Shown here in pieces: positions 1 to 10,632 of a stretch of 64,000 nucleotides of DNA; position 1 is the stretch's first letter; every line of letters begins with the position of its first letter. Where the stretch lies: positions 3,472,001-3,536,000 of the forward strand of contig BCHX01000001.1 in assembly GCA_001599755.1 (NCBI GenBank). Direction: 5' to 3'. The notes under the pieces are model-generated. The model was given only the letters and a program-made list of their open reading frames with translations. It was not told the origin of the DNA and did not search any database. The stretch comes from Gliomastix tumulicola. Its lineage: Eukaryota > Ascomycota > Sordariomycetes > Hypocreales > Bionectriaceae. A program made the translations under genes and the position numbers.

Positions 1-1181
1 CCCACAGCGACAGGTCGTCGTCGGACATGAGGGCGGCCGCGTCCTCCGGGTCCATCATGGTGTCCTCGGTGTCGAGGTAGACGCGGGCGCCGTGGCCCTC
101 CTCGGCGGCCGTCTCGCGCGCGACCTCTGCGGCGCGGGCCATGGTCCGCCTGTACACGATCCAGCCGACGGCCACGCCGACGATGGCGCTGACGGCCATG
201 CTGAAGTAGTTGATCAGCTTGTCGCCGAGGGACATCTCGTCGCCGTTCTCGGCCAGGGCGGCGAGGCGGCTGCCGATGAAGACGTGGACGAGGAGCTTCG
301 GGCTGTCGGGAGAAAAGGATTCAAGGTTAGCTTTTGCTGTAGACATAGGACGTAAGGGGGGTTGTGTAAACTTGCCTTGAGAGCGCGGTGGAGAGGGCAA
401 AGGACATGGGCGTGATGCTGGGGATCGTAGCGAGGAAGCCATTGCTCAGGCTGAACGGCAGCGGGCAGAACCGGATCCCCGTGAGATACCAGATGCCGTC
501 GCGCCGCAGCACCTGGCCCAGGGCGACGAACCTGGGGTCCTTGCCCACCATGCGGTCCACGAACCGGCTCAGCACGGTGCGGCTGGCGAGGAACGCGCAG
601 AGGCTCCCCGCGACGCAGGCGACGGCGACGATGGGCCAGCCGAGCGGGAACCCGAAGACGAAGCCGGCGATGGTGTTGGCCGTCGAGTACCCGATCATGG
701 GCGGGAAGGCGGACACGAAGACGAGGGCGAAGACGATGAGCCAGCCGCCGGGCAGCTCGCGCCAGCTGGCCGAGACGTCGGAGAGCCAGCCGAAGAAGCG
801 GTGCGAGTAGACCCAGGCGAGGATGATGAGGGCGTAGCCCGCGACGACGGCGGCGACGGCGGCCGCGCGCTGCAGCGGGGTGAGCCGCCAGAAGGTGCGC
901 ATGACCTGCGCGTTGAAGGCCTCGAGGCCGGCGGTGGCGCGGCGGTAGCGGGCGGCGAGGGTCGTCGAGACCGAGGGTGAGGACGAGCTGTCGTTGGGCG
1001 AGTTCGAGAGCCGGATGCGCGAGGTCGAGAGGCGGCTGTTGTTGCTGCTGCTGTTGTTCGCGTCGGCGGACAGGCGGCGTGACCAGGGCGGCGACGACGA
1101 GTCTTGCCTCGAGGGCGACACGGCGAGGCCTTCCGCCGTGGACCGGTAGTCGGCGGGCATCTGGAGCTTTGGTGCGTGCAA
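1..1181 (-). CDS. TVP38/TMEM64 family membrane protein (3' end outside window)
   Basis: Probable Golgi/endomembrane protein of the TVP38/TMEM64 (SNARE-associated, VTT domain) family. Exon 1 is 1181-376 and exon 2 is 302 to beyond base 1; the stop is not in the window. Residues 1-85 are a Ser/Asn-rich cytosolic leader. Membrane segments follow (AAVAAVVAGYALIILAWVY, then GGWLIVFALVFVSAFPPMIG). The family core with FPLGWPIVAVACVAGS and the motif GIRFCPLPFSLSNGFLATIP is present, and after the junction the conserved PKLLVHVFIGSRLA. A further membrane segment and an acidic tail end the visible part. The intron (303-375) has a GC donor, AAG|GCAAGT, with acceptor CCGACAG; the join AG+C gives Ser in frame. 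The family call is firm; the exact compartment is inferred from yeast Tvp38. Confidence 0.85.
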
Positions 1182-1906
1182 GGCAGGGAGGGAATGCCGA
1201 GAGGTCTGTGGGAAATGATGGGTGTCTCACGTTGTTTGGACCCCGTGAAATGACCTGCGTACCGGGCGAGGCGCGATTGGTCGAGCTAGCAGAGGCAGAT
1301 TGGATGGGCGATGGGCGTGGTTGGACGACAACGAGGCAATGTTATCACATCGGAGTTTCGGCGGCGGAGGAATGAGGGAGGTTGGCTCCGTTGGTGATGG
1401 GTAATCGATGCGCGTACCTTACGTGGTGGTGCTTGGAATGTACTCAGTACCTCATCCCACTTCGGGTGGCTGAGCCGGGAGAATGTTCCGCTACCTGCAG
1501 TGACTTACTTACATGTCCGCCAGCATAAGGGACCGTAAGCTGACAGTGGCCTTGGCGCCAAATACGCCTGAATCATCCACCGAGACCTGTTTCAGAATAC
1601 ACGGCGACTTTGCAGGAGCATGGACAAAGTTGTCCGGATGTCTGAGAATCGCATTGCAACATCCAAGGCAGAGAGTAAAGTATCACAAACAGCTGGCGTG
1701 TTCATTGGATGACTTACACCACCGATCATGCAGTTCGACAAGTAGTAACCTACCCTAGACTCGTAAACAGCAAAATCCCGTTGATGCTCCCAACAGCTTA
1801 CACAACTCAGTCCACAACTCAAGCTCGAGAACCTCACTCAACATTACACCACGGACGAGAACATGTCTGAATCATGATTTTACTAGTTTCTACCTAGACC
1901 GAACTG
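1182..1906. other. Intergenic spacer, no gene seen
   Basis: This lies between the start of the TVP38-like gene and the stop of the CCCH/Smr gene, both on the minus strand. It should hold the promoter of the former and the 3' UTR of the latter. Only short ORFs without recognisable protein signatures are present. I see no RNA gene. Confidence 0.6.
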
Positions 1907-4262
1907 TCATCGACGACTAGGCCCCTTGGGAGGCTCTCTTACCAGCAGCCTCACCTTCCCATCCCCAATCTCAACGGCCTGCCCGAGAAGGTCCTCAACG
2001 GTGGTCTTGGTCTCGTCGCCGCCGTCCGCCGCATCCTCCTTAGAGAGCGACTTGTCCCAGCTCCGCGCGTCGATGCCTAGGATCCCGCCCATGTTGTTCC
2101 GGTCCCCGGGCACGGAGAACTCCCGGTACGCGTACCTCCACTCGTTCAAGAAGTGCCTGATGGCTTTGCCGACCTTATCCTTGCCGTTCTTGCTGTGGTG
2201 GCCCGACCCCGTGATGGCGTAGATGGGCTTGCTCTCCTTGCTGTTCTCCATGAGCACCTTCTCCAGATACTCCACGGCCTCCTCCGGGTGAAGGCCGTGG
2301 AGGTCTACATACATCTCTGCCGCACCTGCCCTGCCCTTGTTGCGCTCCTCATACAGCTCGCGGGCTGCCTCACGATGCGCTTTCCGCATCAGATCGTTCT
2401 CACTCTGGCCGCGCAGGCTGAGCGCCTTGGCGGCCCTGGCATCGTTGCGGTTCCAAGCCTGAGCAGCACTACACCAGATGGATTAGTATATGTATAAGTC
2501 ACGGTATCTGACGGCGAATCTAGACTCACCTTTGCAGGAACTTGTTCCTCAACCCGCCATGCTTAATAGCTTCCTGGCGAGCCTTGAGATAGGCCTTGTT
2601 GGCGCGTTCGCCCGTCTCAAGCCAGGGGATGTGCTTTGGGCTGGGAATCGCCTGAGCAGCGGCGCTGTTCTCACCGGTCCCGAGCGTGCTCGTGCTCCCA
2701 TTGCGCCCCATCCGCTTAGGCTCGAGGCGAGGCGAGCTGGACGCGGGGGATGGGCTCATCTTGACCACGTCTGCGAGCGAGCTTGGTGTTGGATTTTCCT
2801 TGTTACCGTGTCCATGACCACCGCGCTTGCCGTGATGCTTCTTTGCCTGCTTGGACGCCGAGGCCGAACCGAGCGAGGGGAAGGCCTCGGTGTCATCAAG
2901 CGACGGCGCCACAGGGGCGGGAGATTCACGAGACTGGTGTCTACTGCCGGGTCGTGACCTGGACCGTGGACTCTCCGTGCCGTGGAAGGCCCTTAGACCC
3001 GGAGGAGGGGTCATCCCAGTTCCTAGAAAACCGGGGCTACCGGTAAAGCTCCCAACCTGCTCGGGAGTTCCTTGCAACGAAGGGAACGCATTGAAGTCTT
3101 GGAGCTGCAGGCTGCTTGAGCCTTTCGATGGAGGGGGGGTGCTAGCGCCATCCATCGACAGCTTGCTAACAAGCTTGGCTGGATCGTGCGAGAAGATGCA
3201 AGTATCACCAGCAAGGCAAGTTCCCATAACCCAGTATCTGTATCCATTGTCAGCATTCTCATCGAAAAGTAGGTCATGCATATTTATGCAATCTTGGGGC
3301 TGTGGAAAGGGGGGGTAGACGCACTTGCAGATGTGGTTGCTCAAGTCGTGGCTGAAACGACAATCGGCGCGCAAGCACTGTCCCGTAGACATATAGAACT
3401 TGCAAATGATGCTGGACTTTGACTGGCCGACGGGAGTGCTGGGACGGCCTTCTGCAGCTACAGACTTGCCGACTAGTACGTTTCGAGGCTCGTCAGGCGC
3501 AAGAAGCGAGACGCCCCCGCCCTCTTGAGACTGGCTCTCCATGATTGAAACAATGGTCGCACTAAGATCGTAGCCGTGCATGGCGAGGGCAGCCTCAATC
3601 TCTTCATCGGTCCTCGTGGCGCCCAGAATCGAACGTAGCATATCATAGGGAGACATATCGATCTGCTGGGCAGCCATGGAGGAGAATTCAGGCGCGGCCG
3701 CGTTGAGCCCGCTCGACGTCCCGACGGAAGAGGTGACGCTCACGGCGTCATCATTGGTAAGCCACTCGACATTCTCCGTCTGATATTCCCCGATGATCTC
3801 GGTGGCCGGAGTCGAGTCGCTGGCAAACTCATACGCGCTGAGGTTGGGGCTGTGCGGGATGACGGGGGTAACGTATGCTGGGCGGGGAGACGCGCGCGGC
3901 GAAGAGAACGGCGAGGCGGTCGAGGATTTGGTCCGGTTGAAGGTCGAGGGCACGAATCCGGGCGGCGCGAGGGGACTCACACCGAGTCGCGGAGAGCCGG
4001 AGAGGGGTGTCGGGGAGCCGCGCCACGAGGCAGGGGACGGACGGCGAAGGATGGCGTGGCGTAACGGCGGAGGTGAGGCTGAGACAGCTTCTCCGTCGCG
4101 GAACCTCCATAATGCATCGAGCACTGCATTGTCGAGGGAGTTGCCAGTGAGGTTGGTATTTGACCGGAGAAGCTGCTCGAGCCTGTCGGTCTTGTCTTCG
4201 TCGTCGAGGGTGGCATCCTGCAGCACAGGGAGGCAGAGATCGTAGTGCTCGTCAGAGACCAT
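1907..4262 (-). CDS. CUE-like/CCCH zinc finger/Smr domain protein
   Basis: A predicted 735-residue RNA-associated protein. Exons: 4262-3325, 3237-2530, 2468-1907. In order: an N-terminal helical region (LPVLQDATLDDEDKTDRLEQ); a low-complexity Ser/Pro stretch; a CUE/UBA-like segment (YDMLRSILGATRTDEEIEAA); two CCCH fingers, C-x8-C-x4-C-x3-H (CKFYMSTGQC...FSHD) and C-x7-C-x5-C-x3-H (CKYWVMGTC...CIFSHD); a DUF1771-like helix (RNDARAAKALSLRGQSEND); and a C-terminal Smr domain with VDLHG and TGSGHHSKNGK, the usual nuclease-type motifs. The first intron (3238-3324) falls between the fingers and is 87 nt with no in-frame stop. The second (2469-2529) has donor GTGAGT and acceptor GTGTAG. I chose ATG 4262 because MVSDEHYDLCLPVLQD begins the conserved part; the ORF stays open to 4328. 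The domain set implies RNA or ribosome quality-control work; no specific role can be read from the sequence. Confidence 0.85.
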
Positions 4263-5342
4263 GTTGCAGTCTTGTACGATTCGTAGTCGTGCCGAGAAGG
4301 CGGTGAAGGAGCCAAGGAGAAGAAGCAAGAAGAGAGCGACGAATCTGGAACGCGATATGCATCGACGTCGGGTTGCTGGTGGCTGGATATGTAAGGTATA
4401 TATGTAGGCGAGGTGTAAGGTCTGGTGGAGGAGGAGAAACTGGTCGCGTAAGCGGTGGTCGCCCAGCCCAAGGCTTAAAAAAAAAAGAAGGCGAGGGCGG
4501 CTGTGAGAAAAAAAAAAAGGAGACCGCTTTCCGTCAGCCTGCTGCCCGGTGTCGCGAGTGTGTTGTGTGCGAGGCGTGTGTAACAGCTCCCAGCCAGGGG
4601 GGTTGGAGTTGGGGGAGGGGAGCTGAGGGTACTTACTTGGAGCTGGCGTACTCCCTAGGTTGACCTAGTACCTTGCTTTAGCCACGGGCGCCACGCTGCT
4701 TGACCTATAATACCTGAGAGTGGGCACATGCAACCTCTACAAGTCGCACTGACCCGGGCGATGAAACAAACAAAAGGGCGGCGAATCAGAGCAACACAAA
4801 GAAAGCTCAAGCATAGGGCGCGCGCATGCAGAATTCCCAAACGAAAACAAGGCACAAGCAGCGGAAATGGCGTGATGGGGGGAGCTATGCGATGTGCAGG
4901 ATGGAATCGATGACGGGGAAGTCGAGCAATCCAGACCAGGCAGGCGGGAGGCTAGGGACAGTTGGAAGGCGCGGGCTCGGTCGACAACAGCCACCAGTCC
5001 GCTTACCTGGCGTGGGCCGCTGAGTCCGGAGAGCTGTCAGCCGTCAGCTGTCAGCGGCTGGATGCATGGGCGAATGGATGGGTGGATGGGGGAGGTTGAT
5101 GGAGGGTCAGCACCTCAACGGCAGCCTTAGGCTCCATCTGGGGGTGACTAAAATGCGTGATCTCTATAACTGAAGCTCGAGAATAACCCTCCACATTACC
5201 ACTCCATACTTCTTATTAGAACTTACTAATAGTGACCGCACACCACCTCCCCCTGATACAACTTCACAAAAGAGGATAAAAATGAAAAACGAGTTGAAAG
5301 GAGGAGGGCAAAAAAAAAAAAAAGATATGCTCAAATGAGTGA
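4263..5342. other. Intergenic spacer upstream of the CCCH/Smr gene
   Basis: No gene seen. It holds two A-rich tracts near 4479-4520 and a TATATA on the minus strand at about 4398-4403, roughly 140 bp before the CCCH/Smr start, that could serve as a promoter element. A 14-nt A run (5310-5323) reads as T14 on the minus strand and suits the pol III terminator of the adjacent tRNA gene. A few 60-100-codon ORFs overlap one another and resemble nothing. Confidence 0.5.
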
Positions 5343-5444
5343 TCTCCCCACCCGGAGTCGAGCCGGGGACCTTCAGGTAATGCGATGGGTAGTGTGAGTA
5401 CCCCAGTTACAGCCCGACGTCATAACCAACTAGACCATGGAGAG
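5343..5444 (-). tRNA. tRNA-Tyr (GUA), intron-containing, copy 1
   Basis: On the minus strand the 7-bp acceptor stem CTCTCCA/TGGGGAG forms with one G-U pair. The first pair is C1-G72 and the discriminator is A73, the eukaryotic tRNA-Tyr identity set. The D arm is GTC-loop-GAC with an A-box-like TGGTCTAGTTGG. The anticodon arm is TCGGG-CTGTAA[intron]A-CCTGA, giving anticodon GTA. The 28-nt intron (5379-5406) sits at the canonical site between 37 and 38. The T arm is CCCGG-CTCGACT-CCGGG. Mature length is 74 nt. Position 54 is C rather than the near-universal T. A T14 run about 20 nt downstream is a likely pol III terminator. Confidence 0.9.
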
Positions 5445-5546
5445 TATTTGTTGGGAAAATGGTTGACGCTGAGCACTATATACTACGTGTAAGCTGAGAC
5501 CCATAAAAATAGCCTAAACCAATAAAAAATAAGCGCTTGCGCGCGA

Positions 5547-5646
5547 TCTCCCCAGCCGGAGTCGAGCCGGCGACCTTCAGGTAGCGGAAAACGGCATAGT
5601 TGCCCCATTTACAGCCCGACGTCATGACCAACTAGACCATGGAGAG
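5547..5646 (-). tRNA. tRNA-Tyr (GUA), intron-containing, copy 2
   Basis: This is a second tyrosine tRNA about 100 bp upstream of copy 1 on the same strand. The acceptor stem, discriminator A73 and anticodon arm (TCGGG/CCTGA, anticodon GTA) are identical. The T stem is GCCGG/CCGGC instead of CCCGG/CCGGG, a compensated change, and the D loop differs by one base. Its 26-nt intron (5583-5608) has diverged from copy 1 except for the start of the 5' end. Mature length is 74 nt, and C54 is again present. A T6 run (minus strand of 5524-5529) lies just downstream as a likely terminator. Confidence 0.9.
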
Positions 5647-6591
5647 GATCTTTGCTTGATGTCAAAATGTCTCACAATGGTGATCAAGTATCTTCTACAA
5701 ACGTAGCCTTTGCATCATGAAGGCTCTATGAAACTTCTAACTCTTACGAACTCGCATTCGCCGTTACCTGGGCAATCATAATATTCCGAGGCTGATGATT
5801 TACCCATCGAAAGAGCTTCTGGTAAGAAAGGTCCAGAGTAGAGACACCACATGGACAATAAATGAAGACCTCTCCCTCTTTGTTTGGCTGCTTGTCCAAG
5901 TCAGGACATCGACGAAAGTTCCCGGGCTTCAGCCCTCTAAACTTGAAATACTGTATAGCTTTGATTACTACTTAGGTACTTACCTAATCACTTGCTTCCT
6001 AGCGCAACCACAATTGGTGATACTCTGACACAGGAAAAGGGAAAGGAAAAGCTCGTCTTCCTTAGCCTGAAGCCTCTCAGGCCGCTGTTCGTGGCTAGTT
6101 TTCAACTAAACTGGACTTTTTGGTCCTATTCCTTAAATTTATAGACCCTGTCCTTCATGTGTCACCCTTATCACTTTGTATTCCGTAGGTTGGCTAAACA
6201 TGTAGGGATGGGAGCCCAAGCTCGACATAATGCCTTGCCTAAGTTCGCGTGCGATGATGATCGCCGAATAACATTCGCAAAGACAAGCAGAGCAAGCGTA
6301 CTCCTTCTTGGTAGGAACCTACTGAAGGAAGCTCTTGGACCGCCGTTGTTTCTTTGGCTCTCTTTCTATGGTATATTGCTAGTACCTCCGTGTTTTGCTG
6401 ATTTTCATGGAGCCATGGGTGATGTACAGACATGCGTCTAACGACAGGTCTTCAGAAAGATTGCTCACTACCACTTTATATTTGTGCTGCGAGAGAGTCT
6501 ACACAGTTGAAATAGGTCGTTTAAGCATTTGGCAATTGTGCTTGGAACGAAGCCAGACGTTCCTCTGCTAGTAAAAAATCACTGAGGCTTT
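5647..6591. other. Intergenic spacer, no gene seen
   Basis: AT-richer DNA between the tRNA pair and the end of the F-box/JmjC gene. Short ORFs (for example 6157-6441) have no recognisable motif and no splice context. I see no further tRNA or snRNA. Confidence 0.5.
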
Positions 6592-8127
6592 TCACTCAAT
6601 CTCCTGGCCATCCTCGTCTTCATCAACGCTGAATCCGAAGCTAAATCCATTCCCTGCGTCCTTCTCCTTCGCCGCTACGGCATCATCCCACTTGCGCTTC
6701 TTGTTGCTCTTCTTGTCAGCAAGCTCGAGCGCTTTCCTAAGGGCGTCCGGGTACGACTCCTCAAGTCGCTCGGTGAAAAGATCAAAAGGGCTCTCGATGT
6801 CCTGTCTGAAACCCGACACCTGGTCAGCCTTGTCGCGGAGAAACGACAAGACCTCTGACAGGTGATAGAGACTCGGGGACTGAGGCACAAAATTCTGCGT
6901 CAGGGCGATCCCCGGCTCCAAGTTGACGACAAGGTGCCACCAGCCGCTGGGGACATGGAGAATTTCACCACTGTGGCAGACGCCCTCGACGCACTCTGGC
7001 AGCTGACGTGCTTCCTCGTGAAAGGTGAGCAGCCACTCTGCGATGCTCAGCGGGCTTGTCACTTCACTGCTGTCCTGAGAAACAAACACGCCCGGCACCT
7101 GCGCAGAGGGAGGGAACATGATCCAGTATTTCTTGCCCTGGATCACGGCGTTCCACGCGCTCGTGCCGTTGGGGTCCTTGTGGAATGTCGAGCCGCTGCG
7201 GGCAGGGCCGACAATGAGCCACCGGTGTGCCGGCCGCTCTTTGCCCAGGACCTCGAAGAAATCGGGCCCGAAACACTCGGGCCGCCAGTATGCTGCGCCA
7301 GCTTCGTGTCCAACTGTGATGCCCATTTTCTCTACAAACTTGCGGTCAAACAAGTACAGGGGGCTTTCATCGTGGTTGTTGTTCATGTACTCATGATAGG
7401 CTGAGAAGGGCCAGTCAACGGCTTCAGCTCGGAACACGGTCTCCCCATGGTCGCGGAGGAGACTATCAATAGTCCACTCGGACGTGACTGGCCAGTCTTG
7501 TATGCACCTGGACAGGATAAAAGGCTCCTGTGTCCATCTGTCTGCGAACTGCTCGTAGGCAAGGTTCTCGAACCGCCGGATCTGGTTCGCCTTGGGGATG
7601 TTGGATGTATACTGAGCGAGGTCGATCTGGCTGCACACAAAGGGCCGGTGTAGAACGTCGGAGAAGACAGTGCCACAATCAATTTTAGCTTGCTGGTGTT
7701 CCAAAAGGCCGAGAGCCGTTGACCTCCATGAGCCTTTCCAGCTGACGCGGTGTGATTTCTCGGATGCAAGCCTATAGACAGGTCGTTAGCACTCCGGAGC
7801 TGCATAGTGGAACAGGCGAACTTACTCCAAATAAATGGGCTTCCAAAGCTCCTCAGAGTGACAGAATGCGTACAGGAACTTGCAAGTCTGCCCAAGGCTG
7901 GGAAGACATGACTGGTCAAGGGACTCGAGAACCACCATGAGCATCTCGTCCGGCAAGGAGCGCCATGTCCCGATGTTGGCACGGGAGTTTGGCCCTCCCG
8001 TCAGGAACTGGTTTCCGAGTGGCCTAACTCCGAGAGCATGCGTCGAGATGGAGTCAGACTCTTTCAGGGGTGCACCATAACGGTTTGACTCATTCGTCTG
8101 AGTCTGGACGCTGACTGCGGAGGGCAT
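6592..8127 (-). CDS. F-box and JmjC domain protein
   Basis: A 493-residue protein from two exons, 8127-7826 and 7771-6592, around a 54-nt intron (donor GTAAGT, acceptor CTATAG; GA+G gives Glu). Residues 50-100 form an F-box (RSLPDEMLMVVLESLDQSCL... ending ELWKPIYLE), which usually binds Skp1 in an SCF ubiquitin ligase. The C-terminal two thirds is a JmjC/cupin-8 domain. The Fe(II) ligands appear as FHKDPNG (HxD) and, distally, SGWWHLVVN. GKKYWIMFPPS follows the HxD as in JMJD6-like hydroxylases, and HRWLIVGPARSGSTFHKD is typical of that group. The tail is acidic (SVDEDEDG) after a KKSNKKRK basic patch, which suggests a nuclear location. The combination predicts a 2-oxoglutarate-dependent oxygenase held by an SCF complex; the substrate is unknown. 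Confidence 0.88.
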
Positions 8128-9168
8128 TTGGGAAGGTCGGGTGGCGGTAACTCCAAATAATGAGGCGGTTGGTGTGAGGCGGTTGGCTGGTATGATTCAG
8201 AGGAGGAACGTTGGTGCAGTCCAGAGCTTAATGCGCCAGCCTCCAGGATGAACCCTCGCCCCTTTCACAAATTCTGACTCAACAAATCCAGACCCGTGAT
8301 CAGGGAGCCACGGATAAGGGAATCAGATATGACAAGAGAAGTTTAGTCCAAAAACTGTGCAGTATCACTTTGCTCAACTCATCGAGAGAGAGTCATCAAT
8401 CAGCCTGGCGGTGACTGGTGGTCTGATCCTGGCAAGCGAGCCCACTGGATTTTTTGTGTGACCGGGACCCGCCCCGTTGTTGTACGAGTACTCCGTAGCA
8501 AGTAGCGAAGAGGGTGGTGACAAAAAGGCTTCGCTCAGGCCCAGAACGAGTGGGCACTGTGCGTGGCCTGGAGAGGGCTGTGCATGCGGGCCACAGCGCT
8601 ACTGGCTTCCCAATCGGCGTCGCCTTTAGGGCACATGCACCAGTCACGCTGTTGGGTCCTGTTTGTGTCACCCAGCCCCCACCTGCGAAGGGGTACCTTA
8701 TCGCCCCGTCAATCCAATTGGCGGCACCCCCAAAGATGGGCAAATTTTTCCCAAACTCCCACCTCCAGCCCGTCGATTTGGTGGCCCCGCATAAAAGTCT
8801 GATGCAGCCCTAATGATTGGTCAGGCAGCGTGGCGGGCCAGCCCAAGAGCAGGAGGAGTGGCAGGGAAAAAAAAAANAAAATATCCTTCGCCCCTCCAAA
8901 TTCTTCCCTCTTCCTCTCTCTCTCCTGTCAACACCCCAGGGGAAACCATCACCACCATATTCTGACCATATCTTCCTAGATTCTGTAGGCTCTCGTGTAT
9001 CCCGAGAGCGCCCAGATCTAGACGACCAACTACTTAATTTCTACGACAGTCGCGCCCACAGAGCTGCGACATCGTCTATTCTACCTTCTACACAACCCCG
9101 CGGTACTTTGAAAGTCTAGGTCGAGCTGCGCTTGATCTGGGCATTTTCCCTCCTTACCAACCGCAATC
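8128..9168. promoter_or_regulatory. Divergent promoter region, F-box/JmjC gene and eIF4A
   Basis: A 1-kb divergent intergenic region. CCAAT/ATTGG motifs lie near 8710-8720 and 8816-8822 on the eIF4A side. Pyrimidine-rich tracts at about 8890-8935 resemble the leader of a highly expressed fungal gene. Base 8877 is an N inside an A run, so the tract length is unresolved. No coding feature seen. Confidence 0.5.
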
Positions 9169-10632
9169 ATGGCTACCGACAAGGGACTCGAGGATGTCCC
9201 CGAGGGTGAGTGACATCCCTCGCACATTTCCTCCAGCATTTTGCGCTGCTCCTGGAGCGACGACGCTGCCCCGCGCAAACCTGCGCAGCAATCGGCGGGC
9301 TTACCGCCACTAATGCCCTGGTTCCTTGGCTGACCATATATCGACGTGCAGGGCAGATCGAGTCCAACTACGACGAGACGGTTGACTCGTTCGATGACAT
9401 GAACCTTAAGTCTGAGCTTCTCCGTGGTGGTGAGTAAACCCTACGCCGTCCGATATTTCCAGCCCAACCCCCCCTGCTTACACGATGCCAAGTCTACGCC
9501 TACGGTTTTGAGCGACCCTCTGCCATCCAGCAGCGTGCCATCATGCCCGTTATCAAGGGTCACGATGTCATCGCTCAGGCCCAGTCCGGTACTGGCAAGA
9601 CGGCTACCTTCTCCATCTCGGTTCTCCAGAAGATCGACCCCGCCGTGAACCAATGCCAGGCCCTCATCCTCGCCCCTACCCGTGAGTTGGCGCAGCAGAT
9701 CCAGAAGGTCGTCGTTGCCATTGGCGACTTCATGAACGTCGAGTGCCACGCCTGCATTGGTGGCACCAGTGTTCGCGATGACATGAAGGCTCTCCAGGAC
9801 GGCCCCCAGGTCGTCGTTGGTACTCCCGGCCGTGTCCACGATATGATCCAGCGCCGCTTCCTCCGCACCGACGCCATGAAGATGTTCGTCCTCGACGAGG
9901 CCGATGAGATGCTTTCTGTTAGTATATCCCATCGTTGTATCACCTCTTCCACCGCCATTTACTAACATAACTGTTCAGCGCGGTTTCACCGAGCAAATCT
10001 ACGACATCTTCCAGCTTCTGCCTCAGTCCACCCAGGTCGTCCTTCTGTCTGCCACCATGCCCCAGGACGTCCTTGAGGTCACCACCAAGTTCATGCGCGA
10101 CCCTGTCCGTATCCTGGTCAAGAAGGACGAGCTCACCCTGGAGGGTATCAAGCAGTTCTACATTGCCGTCGAGAAGGAGGAGTGGAAGCTCGACACCCTC
10201 TCCGACTTGTACGAGACTGTCACCATTACCCAGGCCGTCATCTTCTGCAACACCCGCAAGAAGGTCGACTGGCTCACTGACCGCCTCACCTCCCGTGACT
10301 TCACCGTCTCGGCCATGCACGGTGACATGGACCAGGCTCAGCGTGATCTGATCATGAAGGAGTTCCGCTCTGGATCTTCCCGTGTCCTGATCGCCACTGA
10401 CCTTCTCGCCCGTGGTATCGATGTCCAGCAGGTCTCCCTGGTCATCAACTACGATCTTCCCGCCAACCGCGAGAACTACATCCACCGTATCGGTCGCGGT
10501 GGTCGTTTCGGCCGAAAGGGCGTTGCCATCAACTTCGTCACCGCTGATGACGTTCGCATGATGCGCGAGATCGAGCAGTTCTACAGTACCCAGATTGAGG
10601 AGATGCCCATGAACGTTGCCGACCTCATCTAA
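9169..10632 (+). CDS. TIF1: Translation initiation factor eIF4A (DEAD-box RNA helicase)
   Basis: A 397-residue eIF4A, the ATP-dependent RNA helicase of the eIF4F cap-binding complex. Four exons: 9169-9205, 9352-9429, 9493-9917, 9979-10632. All three introns have GT donors; the last ends with ACTAAC...GTTCAG. Motifs in order: AQSGTGKT (Walker A), PTRELAQQ, GGTSVRDD, TPGRVHDM, VLDEADEML (DEAD), LLSATMP (SAT), VIFCNTRKKVDWL, ATDLLARGIDVQQ and HRIGRGGRFGRKG. Length and motif spacing match the eIF4A subfamily, with no N- or C-terminal extension. The start is fixed by MATDKGLEDVPEG. The first exon is only 37 nt, and the leader is long and pyrimidine-rich. Confidence 0.97.
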
